From Opitutaceae bacterium (GTDB lineage: Bacteria > Verrucomicrobiota > Verrucomicrobiia > Opitutales > Opitutaceae): DNA of 64,000 nucleotides. Positions 17,944 through 26,205 of this stretch are shown here, piece by piece (the first letter of the stretch is position 1; every line of letters begins with the position of its first letter). The translations under genes and the position numbers were made by a program. Where the stretch lies: assembly GCA_028280945.1 (NCBI GenBank), contig JANQKV010000005.1, positions 62,001 through 126,000 of the forward strand. The letters are read 5' to 3'. The notes under the pieces are model-generated. The model was not told where the DNA came from, ran no database searches, and worked only from the letters and a program-made list of their open reading frames with translations.

Positions 17944-18192
17944 TATGCTGTCGGCAGAGCCCAGGTGGCGGCCGAATGTCCCGAAAATCAGCGCTTTCAG
18001 TCAGCGGTATTCGAGGGACCGATACACACGCAATTTGAGTCAGGTATGAGCCAAATTCAGGCGTTTGCGCCCGTCCTGTCATGCCGTCCAAAAATTCAAG
18101 GAAAATTTTCTGCAAAAAATATGCCTTAGTAGAGACAAAGCGGTTGACGGATTTTTAGGCTATACCCATCTATTGTGGCCTGTCCGGCGGGC

Positions 18193-18229
18193 AACCACAA
18201 CCCCTTGTGGTTAACAACGCGTTAACAAC
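18193..18229 (+). promoter_or_regulatory. Leader hairpin and direct repeats before nrdB
   Basis: AACCACAA-CCCC-TTGTGGTT forms an 8-bp perfect stem. It overlaps the first of two GTTAACAAC direct repeats (18210-18218 and 18221-18229, 11-bp phase). The site lies 119-155 bp before nrdB and is a candidate regulator-binding or mRNA element. Confidence 0.4.
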
Positions 18230-18347
18230 TCTGAATAGTTTTTGTTCGCCTACGACAGACTCCGTCCGAAAGCGTCCTCCTCTTCCTGCCCAAAACACCA
18301 CTGAAAAACACTTAAATCCGACGTTCCCAACCCCCCACTGATTGACC

Positions 18348-19433
18348 ATGCAAAAGACCTTCCAAGTTGGCTCCAAAACCTTCGTCCTCGACCAAGAAAA
18401 AGCGGAGGCAGCGTTTGCTGCGAAAAAGGTCATCAATGGGCGCGAGTCGATGACCTTCAACCTGCTCCCGCTCAAGTATCAGTGGGCGTATGAGCTCTAT
18501 CGCACCATGAAGGCCAACCATTGGGAGCCGGAGGATATCCCGATGGGCAAGGACATCGAACAGTGGCGCGACGAGCGGGTGGTCACCGACCAAGAGCGTT
18601 GGATCATACGCATGGGGATCGGCTACTTTTCCGCCGCCGAGGGCATCGTGGGCGACAACATCCAGCACGTCATCCGTGAGTTGGTCACCGCCCCCGAGCT
18701 CAAGCTGGTTCTCGGCCGCCACGCCCACGAGGAGAACATTCACGCCGATTCGCTGCTCTACATGATTTCCTCGCTTGGCATCAACCCGCACGAGTGCGAG
18801 GCGATGTTTGAGGACGTCGATACGATCGTGAGGAAAAACGAGTTTGTGACCCGCATCTCCAAGGGTCTGCGCCGCGACCTCGACCTCACCCAGCCGGAGA
18901 ACAAGAAGCTGTTTGCGAAGAACATGTTCATCTTCGGCCAGTGCATGGAGGGTACCCAGTTTTACGGCCTGTTCGGCATGGTCCTTTCCCTTTATCGCCA
19001 GAACAAGTTTCCCGGCATCGGCCAGATGTTCCGCTACACCCTGCGCGACGAGTCGAACCACATCGAACTGCTGCGCAACCTGTTCATGGACCTCGTCGAA
19101 GAGAACCGCGAAATCTGGACCGAGGACTTCAAGGAGAACCTGCGTTCGACCATGGCGGAGGGCGTCCAACTCGAGAAGGACTTCATTCGCGACTGCCTGC
19201 CGGTGAACGCCGTCGGCCTCGTGCTTGAGGATTTCCTGACCTACATCGATTACATCGCCGACCGCCGCCTCGAAGGCTGCGGCCTCGCGCCGCTCAACCC
19301 GGGCATTCAAAACCCGCTGCCGTGGCTCGCCGAGATGATGGACATCAAGAAGGAGCAGAACTTCTTCGAAGGCCGCGTCACCGAATACCAGAAGTCCTCC
19401 GCGCTCGAAGTAGCCGACGACGACGACCTCTGA
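18348..19433 (+). CDS. nrdB: Class I ribonucleotide reductase small subunit, subclass Ic-like (no radical Tyr)
   Basis: 361 residues, ferritin-like R2 fold. The metal ligands are Glu98 (AAEGIVGDN), Glu129 and His132 (EENIHADS), Glu201 (QCMEGTQF), and Glu235 and His238 (RDESNHIE). Four residues after His132, where the radical Tyr sits in class Ia (E. coli Y122), there is Leu136. The first ligand is Glu instead of Asp. Both traits match subclass Ic, the chlamydial type that uses a Mn/Fe centre instead of a tyrosyl radical. It pairs with nrdA downstream. The ATG at 18348 is preferred over an in-frame TTG six bases earlier. Confidence 0.92.
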   Translation: MQKTFQVGSKTFVLDQEKAEAAFAAKKVINGRESMTFNLLPLKYQWAYELYRTMKANHWEPEDIPMGKDIEQWRDERVVTDQERWIIRMGIGYFSAAEGIVGDNIQHVIRELVTAPELKLVLGRHAHEENIHADSLLYMISSLGINPHECEAMFEDVDTIVRKNEFVTRISKGLRRDLDLTQPENKKLFAKNMFIFGQCMEGTQFYGLFGMVLSLYRQNKFPGIGQMFRYTLRDESNHIELLRNLFMDLVEENREIWTEDFKENLRSTMAEGVQLEKDFIRDCLPVNAVGLVLEDFLTYIDYIADRRLEGCGLAPLNPGIQNPLPWLAEMMDIKKEQNFFEGRVTEYQKSSALEVADDDDL

Positions 19434-19746
19434 GACTTTTACCCCTCGTTCCGGCGCGAGCCGGATCGAACCCACCCAGAACCAACTGCCAACCCTCAAC
19501 CCATTCGCCTCAGCTTTGCTGGGGACGAACCCCGCGAAGCTCCGCCAGGAGCGAAGCGGGGCCCTCAACTCAGCTTCCTCAGTTACTCCCCCTGTTAGCG
19601 TCTTTTCCTGATCACTTCGCGTGATTCCCCAATGGCGGGGGCACGCCCAACTACAAACGACGTTTTGCTCCGGTGACGGTCATTTGACCGCCACCCAGTG
19701 GGCGTCATCTCACCCGTCCTCCGATTTATCGACTCACCAGCCCAAA
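19434..19746. other. Structured spacer between nrdB and nrdA
   Basis: 313 bp with no gene. A TCCGGC-GCGA-GCCGGA hairpin sits at 19450-19465 and a larger imperfect hairpin at 19530-19561 (CCCCGC and GCTCC blocks paired to GGAGC and GCGGGG). It may set the ratio of the two subunits. Confidence 0.5.
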
Positions 19747-22700
19747 ATGAATCCTTCGCTCGCCCACGACCTCGCCCTCAAAGCCGCCACCCACACCCCG
19801 TTTGACGATCGTCCGTCCTACGCCTGGCAGGAGTGCGTGCCGCCGGACACCCCGATGCTGCCCACCATCAAGCTGCTGTCGCCCACCGGTGAGTCCGAGT
19901 TCGATCTGGGCGAGATCGCGCTGACGGTTGGCAACGCCATCACCAACGTTCACCTCGCCCGCGGCGAAAAGGGCAACATCTTCTCCCCCGAGTCGAAGCA
20001 GTTTGTCGGCACCATCGTGAAGGAAGTCGCCGCCAACCTCGCCACCCAGGCCCTCAAGACGTCCCCGCTGAAGGTCTCCCTCAACGACCTCTACGAGCTT
20101 ATCGAGAAGACCCTCGTTGACAACAACGCCTACGACGTCGCCAAGAGCCTGCTCCTTAACCGCTCCCGCAAGCTCGCCGCCGGCGCCGGCGGCCGGCATG
20201 CCACCTCCGGCGTGCGCGTCATCCGCCGCTCCAACCACGTTGTGCCCTACATCGATCAGAAGGTGGAGATCGCCGTGCGCAAATCCTTCCTCTCCCTGCA
20301 GCAGGATTCCGCTCCTGCCGTGGAGGTGACCAAGGCCGTCACCTCCCGCGTGCTCGGCTCCAAGCAGTCCTTCATCCACATCGAGGAGATCCAGGACATC
20401 GTGCAGGAAGAGCTCATGAAGGCCGGCCACTTTAAGGTCGCCGAGGCCTACATCCTCTACCGTGCCCTGCGCAACGAGCACCGCGATCAGTCCAACGACA
20501 ACGACGAAGGCGATGAGGCCGCCCTGCGCGAAGTCGCCGCGAAGGCCCAGCCGTCGATGATCATGGTCAAGCAGACCGACGGCACCAACAAGCTGTGGGA
20601 CCGCGAGGACCTCAAGAAGCGCATCGAATACGCCTCCATCGGCCTCGACCTCTGCCTCGAGCCCGAGGAAATAGAAGTGGAGCTCCTTCGCTCGGTTTTC
20701 GACGAAATCTCCCAAAAGGACCTCGATTCGACCATCATCCTCAACTCCAAGACCCTCATCGAGAAGGACGCCGATTTTTCGAAGTTCTCCGGCCGCATCC
20801 AGCTCACCTACATCTACCAGGAAGTGCTCGACTGGGACATCGTTGCCGACGGTGTTGGCAAGCTGAAGGAGTTCCACCAGAAGGCGTTTAAGAAGCACCT
20901 TGACTACGGCGCCGAGATCAAGCGCATCAATCCCAAGATCCTCGACTACGATCTTGACCGCCTCTCCGAAGCTCTCGATCCGTCCGCCGACCTCGATCTG
21001 GACTTCCTCGGCGTCCAGACCCTCTACGATCGCTACCTGATCATCGACAAGACCGGCGCCAAGCCCCGCCGCCTCGAGACCCCGCAACTCTTCTGGATGC
21101 GCGTCTCCATGGGCCTCTTCCACGCCGAGGAGGGCGATCGCGAGGAACGTGTCCTCTCGCTCTACCGCCTCTACAAGAGCCGCCGCTTCTGCAGCTCCAC
21201 GCCGACCCTGTTCAACTCCGGCACGCTGCACTCCCAGCTCTCCTCCTGCTACCTATACTACGTCGACGACTCCCTCGAGGGCATCATGTATCGCGGCATC
21301 GCCGAGAACGCCCAGCTCTCCAAGTGGGCCGGTGGCCTTGGCGGCTCCTGGTCGGCTGTGCGCGGCACGGGCGCCCACATTGCCGGCACCAACGGTGAAT
21401 CCCAGGGTGTCATCCCCTTTCTCAAGCTCCACAACGACCAGCTCGTCGCTGTCAACCAGGGCGGCAAGCGCAAGGGCTCCGGCTGCGCCTATATCGAGTC
21501 CTGGCACAACGACATCTACGAGTTTCTCGAGCTGCGGAAGAACACCGGGGACGACCGTCGCCGCACCCACGACATGAACACGGCCAACTGGATTCCCGAC
21601 CTGTTCATGAAGCGCATGGAAGCCCGCGATGACTGGACCCTCTTCCGCTCCAACGAAGCCCCCGACCTGCACGACCTCTACGGCAGGAAGTTCGAGGAAG
21701 CCTACCTGCGTTACGAGAAGATGGCCGAGGAAGGCAAAATCCAGGGTCAGAAGATCAAGGCCCTCGAGCTATGGAAGAAGATGCTCTCCATGCTCTTTGA
21801 GACCGGGCACCCGTGGATCACCTTCAAGGACGCCTGCAACATCCGTTCCCCGCAGGACCACGTCGGCGTGGTGCACTCCTCCAACCTCTGCACGGAGATC
21901 ACCCTCAACACCTCCAACGACGAGACGGCGGTCTGCAACCTCGGGTCGGTCATCATCGAGAACCACCTCACCCCCGAAGGTGAGATCGACCACGAGAAGC
22001 TGAAGGAGACCATCACCACCGCCATTCGGGCGCTGGACAACGTCATCGACATCAACTTCTACCCGACCAAGGCCGCGGAAACGTCCAACCGCCGCCACCG
22101 ACCCATTGGCATGGGGGTCATGGGCCTGGCCAACGCGCTCTACCGCAAAGGCATCGCCTTTGCGTCCGAGGAAGCCGTGGAGTTCAACGACGAAATGATG
22201 GAGGCCATCGCCTACCACGCCTACGAAGCCTCGTCCGACCTCGCCGCCGAGCGTGGCACCTACTCGAGCTACAAAGGCTCCAAGTGGGACCGCGGCCTGC
22301 TGCCGCCCGACACCGTGGACCTGCTCGAGCAGGAGCGCGGCGTGAGTGTCGAGGTGCCCCGCGGGGGCAAGATGGACTGGGCCCCGCTGCGCGAGAAGAT
22401 TGCCAAGCAAGGCATGCGCAATTCCAACGTGCTGGCCATCGCGCCCACGGCGACGATTTCCAACATCACCGGCACCAGCCCCTGCATCGAGCCGGGTTAC
22501 AAGAACCTCTTCGTGAAGAGCAACCTGTCGGGTGACTTCACCGTGCTCAACCAGCACCTCGTCCGAGACCTCAAGGCCCGCAACCTGTGGGATCAGGACA
22601 TGATCGACAACCTGAAGTATTTCGATGGGGAGCTGAAGGACATCGCCCGCATCCCGGATGACCTGAAGGAGAAGTATCGCACGGCCTTTGGCATCGACCA

Positions 22701-23007
22701 CAAGTGGGTGATCGACGCAGCCGCCCGCCGCCAGAAGTGGATCGACCAGTCACAAAGCGTGAATCTCTGGCTGGCCACCCCGGACCTGAAGACCCTGAGC
22801 CACATGTATCGCCACGCCTGGCACACCGGCCTCAAGACCACCTACTACCTCCGCACCCTAGGCGCCTCCAACATCGAGAAGGCCACCGTAGCGGTGAAGA
22901 AGGAGATGCGTGGAGAGACCGCAAAGAAGGAATACACCGCCGCCGAAAAAGCCGCATGCAGCATCGAAGCGATGCGAAATGGTGAGGAGTGTGAAGCGTG
23001 CCAATAA
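19747..23007 (+). CDS. nrdA: Class I ribonucleotide reductase large subunit with three ATP cones
   Basis: 1086 residues, far longer than E. coli NrdA (761). The extra N-terminus holds three ATP-cone allosteric domains, at about 40-140, 157-243 and 282-370. The catalytic barrel has SSCYLYYVDDSLE (first redox Cys region), then SNLCTEI with Asn713, Cys715 and Glu717 as the radical site, and AVCNLGS as the partner Cys. The C-terminus ends CEACQ, giving the Cys1082/Cys1085 pair used for re-reduction. The ATG (MNPSLAHDL) is chosen because the frame upstream is low-complexity. The chlamydial enzymes are likewise enlarged. Confidence 0.93.
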   Translation: MNPSLAHDLALKAATHTPFDDRPSYAWQECVPPDTPMLPTIKLLSPTGESEFDLGEIALTVGNAITNVHLARGEKGNIFSPESKQFVGTIVKEVAANLATQALKTSPLKVSLNDLYELIEKTLVDNNAYDVAKSLLLNRSRKLAAGAGGRHATSGVRVIRRSNHVVPYIDQKVEIAVRKSFLSLQQDSAPAVEVTKAVTSRVLGSKQSFIHIEEIQDIVQEELMKAGHFKVAEAYILYRALRNEHRDQSNDNDEGDEAALREVAAKAQPSMIMVKQTDGTNKLWDREDLKKRIEYASIGLDLCLEPEEIEVELLRSVFDEISQKDLDSTIILNSKTLIEKDADFSKFSGRIQLTYIYQEVLDWDIVADGVGKLKEFHQKAFKKHLDYGAEIKRINPKILDYDLDRLSEALDPSADLDLDFLGVQTLYDRYLIIDKTGAKPRRLETPQLFWMRVSMGLFHAEEGDREERVLSLYRLYKSRRFCSSTPTLFNSGTLHSQLSSCYLYYVDDSLEGIMYRGIAENAQLSKWAGGLGGSWSAVRGTGAHIAGTNGESQGVIPFLKLHNDQLVAVNQGGKRKGSGCAYIESWHNDIYEFLELRKNTGDDRRRTHDMNTANWIPDLFMKRMEARDDWTLFRSNEAPDLHDLYGRKFEEAYLRYEKMAEEGKIQGQKIKALELWKKMLSMLFETGHPWITFKDACNIRSPQDHVGVVHSSNLCTEITLNTSNDETAVCNLGSVIIENHLTPEGEIDHEKLKETITTAIRALDNVIDINFYPTKAAETSNRRHRPIGMGVMGLANALYRKGIAFASEEAVEFNDEMMEAIAYHAYEASSDLAAERGTYSSYKGSKWDRGLLPPDTVDLLEQERGVSVEVPRGGKMDWAPLREKIAKQGMRNSNVLAIAPTATISNITGTSPCIEPGYKNLFVKSNLSGDFTVLNQHLVRDLKARNLWDQDMIDNLKYFDGELKDIARIPDDLKEKYRTAFGIDHKWVIDAAARRQKWIDQSQSVNLWLATPDLKTLSHMYRHAWHTGLKTTYYLRTLGASNIEKATVAVKKEMRGETAKKEYTAAEKAACSIEAMRNGEECEACQ

Positions 23008-23038
23008 CAAAAAGATAAAACCGAGTAGGTAAAGGCTT

Positions 23039-23878
23039 GTGGCTATATCAGTCAGTTTCATAAATATGAAGGGTGGTGTAGGGAAAACGACCCTAGCCAT
23101 GCAAATAGCTTTGGCAGCCTCTCGTGATGGCCATCGTGTTCTTGCTGTAGATTTAGATCCGCAGGCAAACCTAAGCCAATCGCTCCTTGGTCTTCACAAA
23201 TACAAGACCCATATTCGAAAAAACTTACCTTCAGTAGTTCATATTTTTGATGGTTATATTCCACCTTCTGGAGATGGCTACAGTCCGATACCTGCAGATT
23301 TAAAGAAGGTAATACTGAAGAAAGTCGATCTTAAGGGTAATCTTGACCTAATTCCTAGTCGCTTAGAGCTATCAAACGTCCTAAGGAATCCTACTGGTAA
23401 AGAGCGAAAACTTGCCAAATCGCTTTCACGCGTATCAAAGCAGTATGATTTAGTAGTTATTGACTGTGCTCCTACTGACTCAATTCTGACGGATGCCGCA
23501 TATTTCTCCAGTCGTTATATAATAGTCCCTATTAAACCTGAATTTATGGCGACAATTGGCCTCCCTTTGCTGGCCAAGTCTTTAAAGGCGTTTAAACAGG
23601 AAAATGAGGATCATGATATAGATATTGCGGGGATATCGTTTGTTCATTCTTCAAGCTATTCATCAGGACCAGAGGCGGCAGAGTCTATTGAGGATGTTAC
23701 TGCATTTGCCGCTGATCAGGGCTGGAATATATATCCAACAAAAATTAAGTATTCAGCTTCATATGCAAAATCGGCGCGAGAAGGAAAGCCGGTAGATCAG
23801 ACAAGTTATGTCCGGTGGGAAACCACGCTCAACTTTAAGAGAGTCAAAGAACGAGTCTTTGATTCGATTGGACTCTAA
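23039..23878 (+). CDS. ParA/Soj-type deviant Walker ATPase
   Basis: 279 residues, GTG start. The deviant Walker A motif is MKGGVGKTT at 10-18, followed by VLAVDLDPQANLSQSLLG. A switch-type IDCAPT motif lies in the middle, and a KPEFMATIGLP segment follows. ParA ATPases move plasmids, chromosomes or protein cargo along the nucleoid. Base composition is strikingly AT-rich beside nrdA only 31 bp upstream. The next gene is 17 bp away and is the likely partner. No parS-like repeats were seen nearby. Confidence 0.88.
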   Translation: MAISVSFINMKGGVGKTTLAMQIALAASRDGHRVLAVDLDPQANLSQSLLGLHKYKTHIRKNLPSVVHIFDGYIPPSGDGYSPIPADLKKVILKKVDLKGNLDLIPSRLELSNVLRNPTGKERKLAKSLSRVSKQYDLVVIDCAPTDSILTDAAYFSSRYIIVPIKPEFMATIGLPLLAKSLKAFKQENEDHDIDIAGISFVHSSSYSSGPEAAESIEDVTAFAADQGWNIYPTKIKYSASYAKSAREGKPVDQTSYVRWETTLNFKRVKERVFDSIGL

Positions 23879-23895
23879 ATAGGGGAGCTGACCCT

Positions 23896-24381
23896 GTGGA
23901 TAAGAAAATTATTGATCTCGAGTTGGAGATTCTAGTGCTCAAATATGGGAGGGAAAAGGTAGTAGAAGCGTTGTCTCGAATTGAAGGAAAAACAATGGAA
24001 GACATTGAAAAATGGATTCTAGCAGCTAAACGGCCAAAAAAGAGAAAATCTAGAATACGTAAAACGGGTGAGGAGATTTTGAATGATAAAATTCGCAGAG
24101 TGGGTGAAAGTAAAAAGACTCATATCGCTGTTTTAGCTGAGTCATTTTTAAATGGTTCTTTTCTCGAGACTACTAAGGAAATCGAGGACTTTTTTACCTC
24201 CAGCGGGATGAGAACACCGAGTCGATCCAGTAGGAAAGACAAATTAGTGCGATTGATTGACGCGTTGGATAAACTACCGAATGATGAACTTCATAGACTA
24301 GTTGAATATCGAGTGACCAAATCGAATAAGGTTAGTCTTTTTGGGGAATTTGCGAGTCAACTGGTAGATCCAAAAGAATAA
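23896..24381 (+). CDS. Unknown protein linked to ParA (candidate partner)
   Basis: 161 residues, GTG start, not recognised. It is highly charged, with a basic stretch (AKRPKKRKSRIRKTGEE) at about 45-60 that could contact DNA, an alpha-helical middle, and a C-terminal DKLVRLIDALDKLPNDELHRLVEYRV helical pair. It is co-directional with ParA (17-bp gap) and AT-rich. Position fits a ParB-like or cargo-adaptor role, but no ParB motif is visible. Its stop lies one base from the stop of the convergent gene. Confidence 0.65.
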   Translation: MDKKIIDLELEILVLKYGREKVVEALSRIEGKTMEDIEKWILAAKRPKKRKSRIRKTGEEILNDKIRRVGESKKTHIAVLAESFLNGSFLETTKEIEDFFTSSGMRTPSRSSRKDKLVRLIDALDKLPNDELHRLVEYRVTKSNKVSLFGEFASQLVDPKE

Positions 24382-24382
24382 C

Positions 24383-25021
24383 TTAGAAGCCTGCGGAGAA
24401 AACTACTGCTCCTCCGATCCTTGCTTCGTTTTTAAATCTTATAGTATCTCCGGTTGGCATCATTTCGTTTGCGGTTAGTCCATCTGCAAGCGTCTTTACC
24501 TTTGGTTCGACTAAAATCAAAAATGAGAGGTTGAAGGCGGCACCGCGGGGCGATAGACTAGTTATCTTGCCGTTGTTATCTCTATTTACATTGAGTCGTC
24601 TCCAAGACCTAATGTATCCAAGTCCCAAGCTTCTGATAATGTCATCTCCTAGTTCAGCGCTCACTACAACTCCGTGTGCAGAGTCGTTTATTACAGAGCC
24701 GGGAACAACCGGATCAGCGGCAACTCCACTTGATGTGAATCTTTGGATTGAATCGAAGTTATTATCAGTTTTGTATAGTCGAGTATTGAATAGATAGTGA
24801 GCCTCAAGTATTCCGCCTGCTCGGACATTGCTTTCTTCATCTACTCGAATGATGTTGTTTTGATCCACGGAAGCATTTGATATAGGATTATCTCCGGATA
24901 TATATATAACTCCAATGCCTGCTCCGAAGCCGAGATTGTTGAGTTCTGTCTTCAATTCGACCTCAGCGGTCAAGCTACTCACGAGGACCAGCGATAGGAT
25001 GAGTGTGATTTTTAGTTTCAT
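24383..25021 (-). CDS. Unknown exported protein, probable outer-membrane beta-barrel
   Basis: 212 residues. The signal peptide MKLKITLILSLVLVSSLTAE is followed by alternating hydrophobic strands such as GFGAGIGVIYISG, GVVVSAELGDDIIRSLGLGYIRSW and AAFNLSFLILVEP. It ends in Phe (GGAVVFSAGF), the classic BAM-recognised signature of outer-membrane proteins. AT-rich like the ParA pair, so probably acquired together. Function unknown; the beta-barrel reading is inference. Confidence 0.6.
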   Translation of the reverse strand: MKLKITLILSLVLVSSLTAEVELKTELNNLGFGAGIGVIYISGDNPISNASVDQNNIIRVDEESNVRAGGILEAHYLFNTRLYKTDNNFDSIQRFTSSGVAADPVVPGSVINDSAHGVVVSAELGDDIIRSLGLGYIRSWRRLNVNRDNNGKITSLSPRGAAFNLSFLILVEPKVKTLADGLTANEMMPTGDTIRFKNEARIGGAVVFSAGF

Positions 25022-25161
25022 TGGTTTACCAGGGCTCAATCATCATTGATCAAGGTCCCGCTTATGAAACGGAGGGTTTGCTGAAATTCTTTCAGCTTTC
25101 TGACAAAGATACGAACGACACCTCGAAAGACGTGGGGCGTAAAAAAGGGTCAGAAAAAGGA

Positions 25162-25188
25162 AAGGGGTCAGGCTTTGTAGTTTGTAGT
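25162..25188 (+). repeat. Left 27-bp inverted repeat of the RAYT unit
   Basis: Begins AAGGGGTCAGGCTTTGTAG. It is the exact reverse complement of 26179-26205, at the other end of the RAYT gene. Confidence 0.9.
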
Positions 25189-25221
25189 TGATCCACTCCC
25201 GTTATCTCCGATGTTTGGGAT

Positions 25222-26199
25222 ATGCCCCGACAGCCTCGTTTAGAATTCGATGGTGCGTGTTACCACGTGATCAATCGGGGCAATTACCGAAGTAACGTGT
25301 TTCGATCCGAAGGCGCGAAGAAAGCCCTGCTTAAGTCGTTGGGTGAGGTTGCGGAAAAACTCGATTGGAAGGTTCACGCGTGGGTAATCATGACCAACCA
25401 CTTCCACATAGCGCTGGAAACACCTGACGGCAACTTGGTGGACGGAATGAAGCTGTGGCAGGGAACATTTGCCACACGCTTCAACAGGTTGCGCAAAGAA
25501 CAGGGACACATCTTTCAGGGCCGCTATAAGAGCCTGCTGGTCGAGCCCACACGGCTGGGTTCACTTTGCCACTACATTCACCTCAATCCCGTCCGAGCGA
25601 GAGTCTGCACCGCGAGGGATTTACCCGCCTGGTCTTGGTCGAGTCTCAATTGGGTTTTTATCCCAAACCTTCGGCCCCAGTGGTTTATACCCGAATCCGC
25701 GTTAGACGCTGCGGGAGGACTGCCCGACACTCCTCGAGGGCGAAAGTTATATCGCGACTACTTGGAAGTGTTATCGTCGGATGCCAAAGCGAAGCGTGAC
25801 CAGCTCTTTGAGAAAATGAGCAAGGGGTGGATTGTGGGTTCACCTGAATTCAAAAAGGACATGCTCAAAACCGAGGAGGAGCTGGGGAACCGGATAGTAC
25901 GAGCATCAGCTGATTTGCGGGAAGGGAGCGAATTGTGGTGGGAGGAAACGCTGACAGACCTGCTGAGCGAAGCGGGGATCGCTGGGCCGCAAATTCTGCA
26001 GTCCGCTAAATCCGCAGCCTGGAAAGTCGTGCTGGCCGTGCGGATGAAGGAACTCACCACCGTGACCAATCGCTGGTTGGGCGATCGACTGAACATGGGC
26101 GGACTTCATGAAGTCAGTCGGCGAATCAGCGCGTGGAAGCGGAAGCCAGACCGTGCGGTTGAACGATCGCTGGGAATCACTACAAACTACAAAGCCTGA
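25222..26199 (+). CDS. REP-associated tyrosine transposase (RAYT, Y1/HUH type)
   Basis: 325 residues. The IS200-like Y1 domain has the HUH pair His60-Phe-His62 in MTNHFHIALE, and the probable nucleophile Tyr118 in HYIHLNPVRA. An RYKSLLVE strand lies between. The C-terminal ~190 residues (with WWEETLTDLLSEAG and KELTTVTNRW) extend beyond the minimal transposase, as in large RAYTs. The gene is bounded by perfect 27-bp inverted repeats, and its own last codons and TGA lie in the right repeat. A decayed relative is at 31031-31612. RAYTs mobilise REP palindromes with single-strand chemistry. Confidence 0.9.
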   Translation: MPRQPRLEFDGACYHVINRGNYRSNVFRSEGAKKALLKSLGEVAEKLDWKVHAWVIMTNHFHIALETPDGNLVDGMKLWQGTFATRFNRLRKEQGHIFQGRYKSLLVEPTRLGSLCHYIHLNPVRARVCTARDLPAWSWSSLNWVFIPNLRPQWFIPESALDAAGGLPDTPRGRKLYRDYLEVLSSDAKAKRDQLFEKMSKGWIVGSPEFKKDMLKTEEELGNRIVRASADLREGSELWWEETLTDLLSEAGIAGPQILQSAKSAAWKVVLAVRMKELTTVTNRWLGDRLNMGGLHEVSRRISAWKRKPDRAVERSLGITTNYKA

Positions 26200-26205
26200 C
26201 CCCTT
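26179..26205 (-). repeat. Right 27-bp inverted repeat of the RAYT unit
   Basis: Ends AAAGCCTGACCCCTT and overlaps the RAYT stop codon. It abuts the ATG of the following membrane protein gene at 26206. Confidence 0.9.

Larger units (their letters stand above)
17666..18347. other. Long intergenic leader of nrdB
   Basis: About 680 bp without a credible gene. It holds a CAGCGCGG-TTTG-CCGCGCTG hairpin at 17728-17747, quasi-periodic repeats at about 17749-17943, a TTGACG at 18144 as a possible -35, and a leader hairpin at 18193-18212. No clear NrdR box was identified. Confidence 0.5.

Noticed and set aside
19726..21231. 501-aa open frame on the minus strand opposite nrdA
   Set aside because: Overlaps the strongly supported nrdA frame, has a low-complexity Val/Gly/Leu/Asp composition and no domain; typical GC-rich antisense shadow.
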